64,000 nucleotides of DNA from Azospirillum agricola. GTDB taxonomy: Bacteria; Pseudomonadota; Alphaproteobacteria; Azospirillales; Azospirillaceae. Each line of letters begins with the position of its first letter. Position 1 is the stretch's first letter. The stretch spans positions 29,812 through 93,811 of the forward strand of contig NZ_JAGINM010000026.1 in NCBI RefSeq assembly GCF_017876095.1, read 5' to 3'. The position numbers and the translations under genes were made by a program. Below are positions 26,550 through 34,856 of the stretch, piece after piece. The notes beneath the pieces are model-generated. The model worked only from the letters and a program-made list of their open reading frames with translations, made no database searches and was not told where the DNA came from.

Positions 26550-27971
26550 TCAGGCCGGCGGCAGCAGCCGGCCGGGGTTGAACAGGTTCTGCGGGTCGAT
26601 CGCCTGCTTGATCGCGCGCATCAGCGTCAGTTCGGCGGGCGGCTTGTAGCGGGCCATCTCGGGCACCAGGGTGCGGCCGATGCCATGCTCGGCGCTGAAG
26701 GTGCCCTTGAGGCGCGCGGCCTCGTCGTTCACCGCGTGGCGGATGGCGGCGGCCAGCGCCTCGGTATCCGTGACCTTGCGCCAGGCCTCGAAGGTGAAGA
26801 AGGGGATGAAATGGACGTTGCCGTCGCCGATGTGGGCGACGACGACCATCGGCAGGCCCGGCACCAGACGGCGCACCGCCGCCGTCGCGCTCTCGATGAA
26901 GGCCGGCACGGCGGAAAGCGGCACGGCGCAGTCGGTGGTCAGGCCGACGCCGCCCTTCTTGTTGGCCTCCGACACGCTGTGGCGGACGTCCCACATGGCG
27001 ATGCGCTGGGCCTCGCTGGCGGCGAGCGCCGCGTCGACCAACAGCCCCTTCTCGAAGGCGCGCTCCAGGATCGCCTGCAACTCGGCGTCGAGGACGCCCG
27101 GCGCGCCGTTGCCGGCCAGCTCGATCAGGACGTGCCAGTCGGCCAGTTCCCCGATCGGGCTGCGGCGATTGGGAACATGCTCGACCACCAGATCGAGCTG
27201 GAGCTGGTTGATCAGCTCGAAGGCGGTCAGGCTGGCCCCGGAGCTTTCCTGCACCATGGTCAGCAGCTCCAGCGCCGCCTCGGGCGAGGACAGCCCGACC
27301 CAGGCGTTGGCGTGGCGGGTTGGCAGCGGGTGCAGCTTCAGCACCGCCGCGGTGACGACGCCGAGCGTGCCTTCCGAACCGATGAAGAGATGCTTCAGGT
27401 CGTAGCCCGTGTTGTTCTTGCGCAGGCCGTACAGCCCCGACCAGACGGCGCCGTCGGGCAGCACGACCTCCAGCCCCAGCACGTTGTCGCGCGTGTTGCC
27501 GTAGCGCAGGACCGAGGTGCCGCCGGCGTTGGTCGCGATCGTCCCGCCGATCTGGCAGGAGCCCTCGGCGCCCAGACTCACCGGATAGAGGCGCCCGGCG
27601 GCGGCGGCGGCTTCCTGCACCGTGGCGAGCACGCAGCCGGCCTCGACCTCGATGGTGTTGTTGACCGGGTCGATCGCGCGGACCTTGCGCAGTCGCGCCA
27701 AACTCAGGATGACCGGGGCCGGTCCCTCGGCCGAGGGCACGGCACCGCCGCACAGGCTGGTGTTGCCGCCCTGCGGCAGCACCGGAACCCCATGGCGGGC
27801 ACAAGCCCGGACGACCGCCGCCACCTCCTCGGTGTTGGCCGGACGCGCGAGACACAGCGCCGCGCCGCGGTAGCGCCCGCGCCAATCCTCGGTCACGGCT
27901 TCCAGATCGGTGGGCGCGGTCAGAACGGCGTCGGCGCCGATCAAACCCGCCAGTTCAGCGACCAAGTCCAC
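26550..27971 (-). CDS. FAD-linked oxidase, GlcD/D-2-hydroxyglutarate dehydrogenase type
   Basis: The enzyme oxidises a 2-hydroxy acid with FAD. The 473-residue product has the PCMH FAD-binding segment VRACARHGVPVLPQGGNTSL, GSCQIGGTIATNAGGTSVLR and YGNTRDNVLGLEVVLPDGAV, then KHLFIGSEGTLGVVTAAVLK, and the C-terminal domain with VVVAHIGDGNVHFIPFFTF and GTFSAEHGIGRTLVPEMARY. The His motifs in VAHIGDGNVH and EHGIG are those of the metal site in this family. The start is GTG 27971 with GAGGAG 8 bases upstream. It is the first gene of the leftward unit, and its AT-richer upstream region probably holds the promoter. Confidence 0.92.
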   Translation of the reverse strand: MDLVAELAGLIGADAVLTAPTDLEAVTEDWRGRYRGAALCLARPANTEEVAAVVRACARHGVPVLPQGGNTSLCGGAVPSAEGPAPVILSLARLRKVRAIDPVNNTIEVEAGCVLATVQEAAAAAGRLYPVSLGAEGSCQIGGTIATNAGGTSVLRYGNTRDNVLGLEVVLPDGAVWSGLYGLRKNNTGYDLKHLFIGSEGTLGVVTAAVLKLHPLPTRHANAWVGLSSPEAALELLTMVQESSGASLTAFELINQLQLDLVVEHVPNRRSPIGELADWHVLIELAGNGAPGVLDAELQAILERAFEKGLLVDAALAASEAQRIAMWDVRHSVSEANKKGGVGLTTDCAVPLSAVPAFIESATAAVRRLVPGLPMVVVAHIGDGNVHFIPFFTFEAWRKVTDTEALAAAIRHAVNDEAARLKGTFSAEHGIGRTLVPEMARYKPPAELTLMRAIKQAIDPQNLFNPGRLLPPA

Positions 27972-28414
27972 ACTCGATCTCCTCGCTTACCGTTTTAATC
28001 GATATGAGATTAAAGTAACCGAAATATGATAGCGCTGTGTCAGTGCCCGAACAATGGGCTTTTTAAACCATCGCCAAATTTCTGGGCTCAACCTGCGGCT
28101 TTGCTCTTCAAGCCCGACCCAATCGGTAGCCGATCGGCGGGCATGGCCGGGGCCATGAAAGCGAACATGTTCGTGTCGCCAATTATTTTTAAAATGCTTC
28201 TCCGCCCGCCCGGTGGCCGAGTTCGGCTGGCGCTGGCTGGGCCGCCGGCGGCAGCCGGCCGAACTCGACGCGCTAGCCGCCGGCCGCGTCCGCGCTTCCC
28301 CTTCTGGGCAGAGCAGGGAGTCCGGGGGGGTGGAGAAACACATCCGACGCCCCAACTCAGAAGGCAGCGTGTGGAACACAGGGCCGGATGCCGGCTTCAA
28401 CGAAAGGACACGTC
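27972..28414. other. intergenic region without a convincing gene
   Basis: This gap of 443 bp lies between divergent genes. The first 220 bp (27980-28205) is clearly more AT-rich than the surroundings and likely carries the leftward promoter of the FAD oxidase unit. The rest is GC-rich with no family sequence in any frame. A GAAAGGA ribosome site lies at 28402 before the VOC gene. Confidence 0.5.
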
Positions 28415-28888
28415 ATGGCAAAGAACACGATCTGCCTTTGGTACGACAAGAACGCCGAGGCCGCGGCCCGCTTCTACGCCGAAACCTTTCCCGACAGCAC
28501 GGTGGGTGCCGTTCACCGAGCCCCCGGCGACTACCCCTCCGGCAAGGCGGGCGACGTGCTGACAGTCGAGTTCACCGTGGCCGGCGTCGCCTGCCTCGGC
28601 CTCAACGGTGGCCCCACGTTCAAGCACAACGAAGCCTTCTCGTTCCAGATCGCCACCGACGATCAGGAAGAGACCGATCGCTACTGGAACGCCATCGTCG
28701 GCAATGGCGGCCAGGAAAGCGCCTGCGGCTGGTGCAAGGACAGATGGGGCATTTCCTGGCAGATCACACCGCGCGTGCTGACGGAAGCGATGGCGGCCGG
28801 AGGCGGGGAAGCGAAGCGAGCGTTCGAAGCCATGATGGGCATGAGGAGGATCGATGTCGCCGCGATCGAGGCGGCACGGCGCGGCTGA
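28415..28888 (+). CDS. VOC superfamily protein (PhnB/3-demethylubiquinone methyltransferase-like fold)
   Basis: The 157-residue product has the PhnB-like start MAKNTICLWYDKNAEAAARF with YAETFPDSTVGAVHRAPGDY, then VLTVEFTVAGVACLGLNGGP, FKHNEAFSFQIATDDQEETD and GWCKDRWGISWQITPRVLTE. It ends with FEAMMGMRRIDVAAIEAARR. This is the glyoxalase-fold group often annotated as 3-demethylubiquinone-9 3-methyltransferase domain, whose true activity is unknown. ATG 28415 with GAAAGGA upstream is preferred over an upstream in-frame start at 28388. Confidence 0.9.
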   Translation: MAKNTICLWYDKNAEAAARFYAETFPDSTVGAVHRAPGDYPSGKAGDVLTVEFTVAGVACLGLNGGPTFKHNEAFSFQIATDDQEETDRYWNAIVGNGGQESACGWCKDRWGISWQITPRVLTEAMAAGGGEAKRAFEAMMGMRRIDVAAIEAARRG

Positions 28889-29017
28889 GCGTTCTGCGCC
28901 GGCTTGTGGCGCGGCTCACAGCGGTGGATCCGGCGCGGCGGTAGTGTCCGGTCATCGACCAACCGCCGGACCGCATCCCCCGCCGCGAGCCGGCCAGCCC
29001 CAGAGGAAGACGCCACC

Positions 29018-29491
29018 ATGATCCGCACCGCCCTGCTCTCCGGCTTCGCCACGCTTGCCCTGCTGTCGGCCCCGGCCTTCGCCCAGAACGTCAGCTCGAT
29101 CTCGAACACCGCGGCCGGCGTCGGCAACGTGGCGCTTCAGTCGGCGATGACCCGGCAGGCGACCGGCGGCAGCATCCTCGGCACCGCCAACACCGCCGAC
29201 GTCAGCAACATGGCGGCGGGTGTCGGCAACGTCGCCCGCCAGGGCGTCACCGTGATGCAGGGCGGCCCCGGCCGCATCCTCGGCGCTCCGCTGGTCGGCG
29301 GTGGCTCCAACACCGCCATCGTCGGCAACACGGCGGCCGGCATCGGCAACCGCGCCTCGCAGAGCGCCCTGGTCCAGCAGTTCGGCAGCCGTTCCCCGCT
29401 GCCCGGCGGCGGCAACCTCGGCAACGTCCAGAACCTGTCGGCCGGCATCGGCAATTTCGCCGGACAGCGCGCCCTCCTCCAGCAGCGCTGA
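29018..29491 (+). CDS. small secreted repeat protein with curlin-like spacing
   Basis: The 157-residue product has a clear Sec signal (ALLSGFATLALLSAPAFA, cleavage near residue 22). The mature part has four copies of a 19-residue core beginning near residues 29, 63, 103 and 138: SNTAAGVGNVALQSAMTRQ, SNMAAGVGNVARQGVTVMQ, GNTAAGIGNRASQSALVQQ and QNLSAGIGNFAGQRALLQQ. The consensus is N-x-A-A-G-[VI]-G-N-x-A-x-Q with a final Gln. The G-x2-N-x-A spacing recalls curlin repeats of amyloid fibres, but the next Gln is two residues early. It has no Cys and is rich in Asn, Gln, Gly and Ala. It has its own T-tract terminator and no curli secretion genes nearby. Function unknown. Confidence 0.8.
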   Translation: MIRTALLSGFATLALLSAPAFAQNVSSISNTAAGVGNVALQSAMTRQATGGSILGTANTADVSNMAAGVGNVARQGVTVMQGGPGRILGAPLVGGGSNTAIVGNTAAGIGNRASQSALVQQFGSRSPLPGGGNLGNVQNLSAGIGNFAGQRALLQQR

Positions 29492-29532
29492 GCCTTTCCC
29501 AAAAACCCTCTCCCCAAACTCTCCCGCAGCGC

Positions 29533-29561
29533 CCCGGCCGGTTCCTCCGGCCGGGATTTTT
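29533..29561 (+). terminator. Rho-independent terminator after secreted repeat protein
   Basis: A 9 bp perfect stem CCCGGCCGG (29533-29541) and CCGGCCGGG (29547-29555), with loop TTCCT, is followed by ATTTTT. It lies 42 bp past the stop of the secreted repeat protein. Confidence 0.85.
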
Positions 29562-29671
29562 CATGGGAAAGCTTCGCTCGGCGCCGGTGCTCCAGGATCT
29601 CGAAGCGCGGCTGTGTCAGGGAATTCCGCCCGCGCCCCCGCTTCCGAGTGGAACGTGATCGGTACCCCGGC

Positions 29672-30535
29672 TCAGCTCCCGGAACGCCCACGCCCCATCG
29701 CGATCGAGCCCCCGAGGATCACCATGCCTGCCCCCAGGAACTGCAACGGATAGGGGACATGCCCGAACACGATCCCTCCCACCACCATCGCCATGGGGAT
29801 CGAGGCATAGCGCAGCACCGACATGAGCCCCGGATCGCCGGTCCGGTAGGCCACGATGATCAGATAATTGCCGCCGGCCGTGAACATCGCCCCGAGCATC
29901 AGCATCCCCGCCACGCCCGGCCCGATGACCATCCACGGCGCCCCCCACGGGCCAAGCAGCGCCCCGGCCAGCCCGACGCCGACCATGGTCACCAGGGCGA
30001 CGGTCATCGACGGAATGCCCGCGGGCATCCCACGGGTGACGAGGTCGCGACCGGCGACGAGGAGGGCCGAGACGAAGGCGAGTGCGACGGCCTCGGTCAG
30101 GCCGGCCTCGCGCGGCAGCGCCACCAGCAGCACGCCGGCGAAGGCGATGGCGACGCTGATCACCAGCCGCCAGCTGAGCCGTGTCATGCCGAGCGCCGCC
30201 GCGACGCAGACCGTGAAGACCGGCCCCGTCATGTAGATCGAGGACACGGTGGCGGTGGGCAGAGCCTGAAGCGCCAGGATGAAGCAAGTCACCGACACCG
30301 CCTCGAACAGGCTGCGCATCAGGACGAACCGGTTGCCGGCGTGCCGCAGCACGCCGCTCCGCTCCGTCCGCGGCATGACCGCCAGGAAGAAGACGATGCA
30401 GGTCAAGGCGCGCAGCACCATGAACTCGCCGAGCGGCATCTCCTGCGTCAGCAGCTTGATGAAGACGTCACTGCAACAGAACAGGAGGCAGGAAAGGAGC
30501 AGAAGGCCGCCTTCCCGCCCCATCTTCTGGCTCAT
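29672..30535 (-). CDS. EamA/DMT superfamily transporter
   Basis: This is a ten-helix drug/metabolite transporter of about 287 residues. Hydrophobic segments start with LLLLSCLLFCCSDVFIKLLT and VLRALTCIVFFLAV, and the two EamA halves are visible: FILALQALPTATVSSIYMTG in the first and GNYLIIVAYRTGDPGLMSVL with RYASIPMAMVVGGIVFGHVP in the second. I prefer ATG 30535 (MSQKMGREGG); an upstream ATG at 30601 overlaps the ATPase remnant and adds a non-hydrophobic Pro/Arg-rich piece. The substrate is unknown. Confidence 0.85.
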   Translation of the reverse strand: MSQKMGREGGLLLLSCLLFCCSDVFIKLLTQEMPLGEFMVLRALTCIVFFLAVMPRTERSGVLRHAGNRFVLMRSLFEAVSVTCFILALQALPTATVSSIYMTGPVFTVCVAAALGMTRLSWRLVISVAIAFAGVLLVALPREAGLTEAVALAFVSALLVAGRDLVTRGMPAGIPSMTVALVTMVGVGLAGALLGPWGAPWMVIGPGVAGMLMLGAMFTAGGNYLIIVAYRTGDPGLMSVLRYASIPMAMVVGGIVFGHVPYPLQFLGAGMVILGGSIAMGRGRSGS

Positions 30536-30593
30536 CCTCCGACCGATCCGCGCCGGTTCGGCCGGCCGGGGCGATTCCGGTCGACAAGGCCCG

Positions 30594-30800
30594 TCAGGCA
30601 TGATTGTGGATCACCCGCTCCAGAAACTCCCGCGTGCGTGCGGGATTGGCGAAGACGGGTCCGGCGTGTCGCCCTCGACGCCCCGTCCCCGGCCCATGAA
30701 CACGACCCGGTCGGCGCCCTCGCGCGAAGCCCATCTCGTGGGTCACGCATAGCACGCCCGTTCCCTGGTCGGCCAGCGCGATCATCGCGTCGAGCCCCTT
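30594..30800 (-). pseudogene. C-terminal remnant of GlnQ/HisP-type amino acid ABC ATPase
   Basis: About 65 codons survive. The frame reads LDAMIALADQGTGVLCVTHE, including the switch His, then MGFAR, after which a frameshift breaks the family sequence. In another frame the expected EGADRVVFMGRG follows, and then the first frame resumes with GPVFANPARTREFLERVIH, the usual C-terminus of polar amino acid importer ATPases. The N-terminal two thirds with Walker A and B are absent. It lies just after the MsbA-like gene, so a deletion removed the rest. Confidence 0.75.
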
Positions 30801-30828
30801 CCGTTTCCCACCGACCCGCCTCCGGGCC

Positions 30829-32505
30829 TCAGCCGCGCTTGGCGAGTTCCTCGTGGGTGATCCGCTGGAGGCCGCCCTCGGTGCCGACGACATAGACCTC
30901 GTCGGCGTTGCGGATGGTCGCCAGCCGGTGGGCGATGACCAGGGTCGTCCGCCCCTCCGCCAGTTCCATCAGCGACTTCTGGATTTCCCGCTCCGTCTGG
31001 GTGTCGAGCGCCGAGGTCGCCTCGTCGAGGATCAGGATCGGCGGATTCTTCAGGAACATCCGGGCGATGGTCAGGCGCTGTTTCTGCCCGCCGGACAGCT
31101 TCACGCCGCGCTCGCCGATGATGGTGTCGAGCCCTTCGGGCAGCGAGGCGATCAGCCCGTCGAGATGGGCGCGCCGCGCCGCCTCCATGATCTCCGCGTC
31201 CGACGCGCCGAGCCGGCCATAGGCGATGTTCTCGCGGATCGAGCCGCCGAACAGGAAGACGTCCTGCTGGACGATGCCGATCTGCCGGCGCAGCGAGGCC
31301 AGCGTCATGGCGCGGATGTCGATGCCGTCGACCGTGATGTTGCCGCCCGTCACCTCGTAGAAGCGCGGCAGCAGCGAACAGATCGTCGTCTTGCCGGCGC
31401 CCGACGGGCCGACGAAGGCGACGGTCGAGCCGGCCTTGATGGTCAGGTCGATGTCCTTGAGGACCGGGCGCGCCGCGTCGTAGCCGAAGGACACGCCGCT
31501 GTAGCGGATGTCGCCCTTCAGCGCCGGGGCCGGAACGGCGTCCGGCCCATCCTCGATGTCCGGCTGGGTGTCGAGCAGCGCCGTGTAGCGGCGGAAGCCG
31601 GCGATCCCGCGCGGGTAGGTCTCGATGACCGCGTTGATCTTCTCGATCGGCCGGAAGAAGGTGTTGACCAGCAGCAGGAAGGCGAAGAAGCCGCCCTGGG
31701 TCATCTCGCCCACCAGCACGAAATGCGCGCCCGTCAGCATGACGACGATCAGGATCAGCCGCATGCTCATGTAGCTGAGCGTCGTCGAGGCGGCCATGAT
31801 CTTGTAGGCGTCGAGCTTGGTCTGGCGGTAGCGGTCGTTGTCCTCGGCGAACAGCTTGCGCTCGTGCTCCTCGTTGGTGAAGGCCTGGACGACGCGCATC
31901 CCACCGACATTCTCCTCGATGCGGACGTTGAAGTCACCGACGCGGGAATAGAGCGACTGCCAGTTGCGCGTCATCCGCCCGCCGTAGCGGCTGGTCAGCC
32001 AGGCGATCATCGGCACGATGGCCGCGGTGATCAGCGCCAGCGGCAGATGCACCACCGCCATCAGCGAAAAGGCGCCGACGAAGGTCATGATCGCGATCAG
32101 CAGGTCTTCCGGCCCGTGATGCGCGACCTCGCCGATCTCGTCGAGATCGCGGGTGACGCGGCCGACGAGATGGCCGGTCTTGTTGTTGTCGTAGAAGCTG
32201 AAGGAGAGCTTCTGGAGATGGTCGAAGCTCTTCCGGCGCATCTCCGTCTCGATGTTGACGCCGAGCTTGTGGCCCCAATAGGTCACGATGGCCATCAGCC
32301 CGCCATTCGCCATGTAGACCGCCAGCAGGGCGGCCGTGGCGGCGACGATCAGCGCCCAGTCCTGGGTCGGCAGCAGCTTGTCCACGAAGGCCCGCACGGC
32401 CATCGGGAAGCCCAGCTCAAGCAGGCCCGACAGAATGGCGCAGCCGATGTCGAGCAGCAGCAGGCCCTTGTAGGGACGGTAGTAGGCGAAGAAACGGCGG
32501 AGCAT
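30829..32505 (-). CDS. ABC transporter with fused membrane and ATPase domains (MsbA/lipid-exporter type)
   Basis: This is a half-transporter exporter of about 558 residues. The membrane domain (residues 1-310) starts MLRRFFAYYRPYKGLLLLDI and has SFDHLQKLSFSFYDNNKTGH, the coupling-helix sequence of the MsbA group. The ATPase domain has Walker A VAFVGPSGAGKTTICSLLPR, QQDVFLFGGSIRENIAYGRL, the signature GVKLSGGQKQRLTIARMFLK, Walker B PPILILDEATSALDTQTERE and the His loop TTLVIAHRLATI. ATG 32505 starts directly at the family N-terminus. It lies downstream of the broken siderophore permease, so a link to siderophore export is possible but unproven. Confidence 0.92.
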   Translation of the reverse strand: MLRRFFAYYRPYKGLLLLDIGCAILSGLLELGFPMAVRAFVDKLLPTQDWALIVAATAALLAVYMANGGLMAIVTYWGHKLGVNIETEMRRKSFDHLQKLSFSFYDNNKTGHLVGRVTRDLDEIGEVAHHGPEDLLIAIMTFVGAFSLMAVVHLPLALITAAIVPMIAWLTSRYGGRMTRNWQSLYSRVGDFNVRIEENVGGMRVVQAFTNEEHERKLFAEDNDRYRQTKLDAYKIMAASTTLSYMSMRLILIVVMLTGAHFVLVGEMTQGGFFAFLLLVNTFFRPIEKINAVIETYPRGIAGFRRYTALLDTQPDIEDGPDAVPAPALKGDIRYSGVSFGYDAARPVLKDIDLTIKAGSTVAFVGPSGAGKTTICSLLPRFYEVTGGNITVDGIDIRAMTLASLRRQIGIVQQDVFLFGGSIRENIAYGRLGASDAEIMEAARRAHLDGLIASLPEGLDTIIGERGVKLSGGQKQRLTIARMFLKNPPILILDEATSALDTQTEREIQKSLMELAEGRTTLVIAHRLATIRNADEVYVVGTEGGLQRITHEELAKRG

Positions 32506-32548
32506 GGCTCTTCTCATTCCGGAACGTCGGGACGGGAACAAAGATGGG

Positions 32549-33530
32549 CTAGCCGGCGCGCACGTCCGGGCGGCCAAGCAACCAGATCAGACAGGGGCCG
32601 GCGAGCAGCGCCGCGAACAGCCCGAGCGGCAATTGATACGGGAACGCGACGGTCCGCGCCAGCCAGTCCGACACCACCATCAGGCTGGCGCCGATCAGGA
32701 CGGCGCCGCTCCCCTGCTCCAGCGGCCGGCCAAGGCCGACCAGACGGGCGAGGTGCGGAGCGATCAGTCCGACGAAGCTCAAGGGCCCGACGAACAGCGC
32801 CGCCGCCGCCGTCAGCAGGCCGGCAAGCAGCACAAGCAGGATGCGGCAGCGCCGCACCGGCAGCCCGACCGACCGCGCCGTCACCGTACCCAGCGGCAGG
32901 ATCTCCAGCCATTTCGACGCCAGGGGCAGGCCGGCGAGCAGCAGGACCGCCGCCCCGGCGCAGAACCAGCCGTCGGCCGGGGTGGCGTCGTTGGTGGAAC
33001 CGCTCAGCCAGCGCAGCAGCGCGAAGGCCTGCGGGGTGCCGGTGGCGATGACGGCGGTCAGCACGGCGCTGCACAGGGCGTTCATGGCAATGCCCGCCAG
33101 CAGCAGCCGCTCCGGCCCGAAGCCGGCGCGCAGCGACAGGGTCAGCATGGCGGCGAGCACCAGCATTGCCCCGCCGCCGAGGCGGCGACCTGGATGCCGA
33201 CGCCGGGTGCCGCGAAAAGGAACAGGGCGGCGGTCAGCCCGACACCCGCCCCGGTGCCGACGCCGAGAATTTCCGGGCCGGCCAGCGGGTTGGCGGTAAC
33301 GCGCTGCAACAGAACCCCGGCCGCCGCCAGCATGGCGCCGGCCGCCGCCGCCACCGCCACGCGCGGGCCACGCCAACCGAGCAGCCGTTCGAGAAGCGGG
33401 CCGGTGGAGACGGTCCAGCCCTCCGGCCCGGTGCCGACGGTCAGGGCCAGCGCCACGGCGGCGGCGCGCCGAGCAGGGCGAACAGGCCGATCAGCAGCCA
33501 CGGGCGCCGGCTCCGGCGCGAGCGCGTCGG
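32549..33530 (-). pseudogene. frameshifted C-terminal half of FecCD/FhuB-type iron-siderophore permease
   Basis: Family sequence is spread over three frames. From 33530 leftward: PWLLIGLFALLG, then a shift near 33465, then AAAVALALTVGTGPEGWTVS, RVAVAAAAGAMLAAAGVLLQ and RVTANPLAGPEILGVGTGAG. A second shift near 33170, where a run of four G would need one more, leads to MLVLAAMLTLSLRAGFGPER, LLLAGIAMNALCSAVLTAVI, FVGPLSFVGLIAPHLARLVG and the terminal QLPLGLFAALLAGPCLIWLL. It corresponds to the second half of FhuB or to one FecCD permease. It cannot make a functional protein. Confidence 0.8.
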
Positions 33531-33554
33531 CCGGCTGTCGAGCGACGGCCCACG

Positions 33555-33856
33555 GCGGAGGTGTTCATCGAGGTGCCCGACGATGCCGAGCGGCAGGAGC
33601 TGCCCTCGCCGGCGACCGCCGCCATCACATGGTTCCACGGGCATGGCGGCCCCCGGACGGGCTCGTCTCCCCTGGCCGACGCGGTTCTGGCGGCCACCCC
33701 GGCGGGACGGCGGTCTGGACCGGAACCGAGCACAGGGCCGCGCAGCGCATCCGTTCCCACGTCCGCCAGACGCTCCGCCTGCCCGTGGATGCCTGTTCGG
33801 TCGTCGCCTATTGGAAGGCCTGCACCAGCCAAGGCAATTTCCAGCATTACGATTGA
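33555..33856 (+). pseudogene. C-terminal remnant of siderophore-interacting protein (ViuB/ferric reductase type)
   Basis: In one frame the sequence reads AEVFIEVPDDAERQELPSPA and TAAITWFHGHGG. After a frameshift near 33700 it continues in another frame as GTAVWTGTEHRAAQRIRSHV, RQTLRLPVDACSVVAYWK, ending TSQGNFQHYD with a TGA. This is the NAD(P)H-binding C-terminal half of siderophore-interacting proteins, which release iron by reduction. The FAD-binding N-terminal half is missing. It begins back-to-back with the broken permease, so one deletion probably fused the two truncated genes near 33540. Confidence 0.75.
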
Positions 33857-34193
33857 GCGGGCCGGCCGGATGGGCGAAATCCGCCCGCGCTGCCACCTAC
33901 GCCACACCCTACGCCGCCTGGACGCCGGTCAGGGTTGTCCCGAACAGGGCGGAACCCGACAAGACTCGGGATGAGGTTCGGGAGAGGATGAGGGACGAGG
34001 CAGGTTCCCTGTCGCGTTTTCTCCCTCCACTCGGGCGGCCGGCTCTCTGGCCGCCCGTTTCTTTTTTCCGCCCGGCAGGGCTTGCGGCCTCCGCCATCCC
34101 GGACAGGCAGCGCCGGGCTTGTCAAGGCACTGGGACCGTGATGGAAAGGCGTGCTAGGACTCCGGAGGACGTCGACAGCGGGCGGGGAGCCGG
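33857..34193. other. non-coding stretch after iron-gene scar
   Basis: I see no gene in this 337 bp. It contains a strong terminator at 34032-34067, then GC-rich DNA up to the DUF454 start. It was probably the downstream region of the ancestral siderophore-interacting protein gene. Confidence 0.5.
34032..34067 (+). terminator. strong Rho-independent terminator
   Basis: A 9 bp perfect stem CGGGCGGCC (34032-34040) with GGCCGCCCG (34049-34057), 8-base loop, is followed by TTTCTTTTTT. It reads rightward and is intact although the gene it served, the siderophore-interacting protein remnant, is broken. Confidence 0.9.
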
Positions 34194-34613
34194 GTGGCAG
34201 ACGGAAGAAAAGATGTGGGACGCAAGCGGCGGCTGGCATGGCTGCTGGTCGGCCACGGAGCGGTCGGCCTGGCCACGGCCGGTGCGTTTCTGCCGCTGTT
34301 GCCCACCGTGCCGTTCCTTCTCGTGGCGGCCTGGGCCTACGCCCGCGGAAATCCGGAGTTGCGTGACCGCATGCGCAACGATCCCCGGTTCGGACGAGCC
34401 GTCCGCGACTGGCAGGACCGGGGTGCGATTCCGTTCAAGGCCAAGCTCATGGCCATTGCCGGAATGGCGTCCGGTTTCGGAATCCTGGCCCTGTCGTCAC
34501 CCGGCTTCGCGGTGCTCGGCGGCGTCGGTCTGGTCCTGGTGGCGGTGGGCGTCTATGTCGTGTCCCGTCCCACCCCGTCGGCGACCGATCGCAGCCCCGG
34601 ACCGGAAGATTGA
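34194..34613 (+). CDS. DUF454 (YbaN family) membrane protein
   Basis: The 139-residue product has the DUF454 pattern: LAWLLVGHGAVGLATAGAFL, PLLPTVPFLLVAAWAYARGN, then PELRDRMRNDPRFGRAVRDW, the helix RGAIPFKAKLMAIAGMASGF and a last hydrophobic segment. Three to four membrane helices are predicted by eye. The start is GTG 34194. The family is of unknown function, often near haem or iron genes. Nothing nearby defines its role here. Confidence 0.85.
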   Translation: MADGRKDVGRKRRLAWLLVGHGAVGLATAGAFLPLLPTVPFLLVAAWAYARGNPELRDRMRNDPRFGRAVRDWQDRGAIPFKAKLMAIAGMASGFGILALSSPGFAVLGGVGLVLVAVGVYVVSRPTPSATDRSPGPED

Positions 34614-34856
34614 TCCCGTCCGGCGCCCTCGCGGCGTGAGCGGTTCTCCCCGCCCCGTGTCGGAACCATTTCCATTCCCTGCGCGCTACGCGCCGAGCAT
34701 TCCCGGTTGACCGAACATTCCCGGTTGACGGACCGCACGGCGGAACGATAGGAGAACATGTGTCCGGCATGGCCCCGTCCGGCTTCGGCCGGGCAGCCCT
34801 GGCGCCACGCGTTGCGCAACCGTGCGCCCGATCACGACCATCATCCAAGCGAGCCC

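Noticed and set aside
28026..28400. Frames on both strands in the gap before the VOC gene
   Set aside because: No family sequence, no ribosome sites and mixed composition; treated as non-coding.
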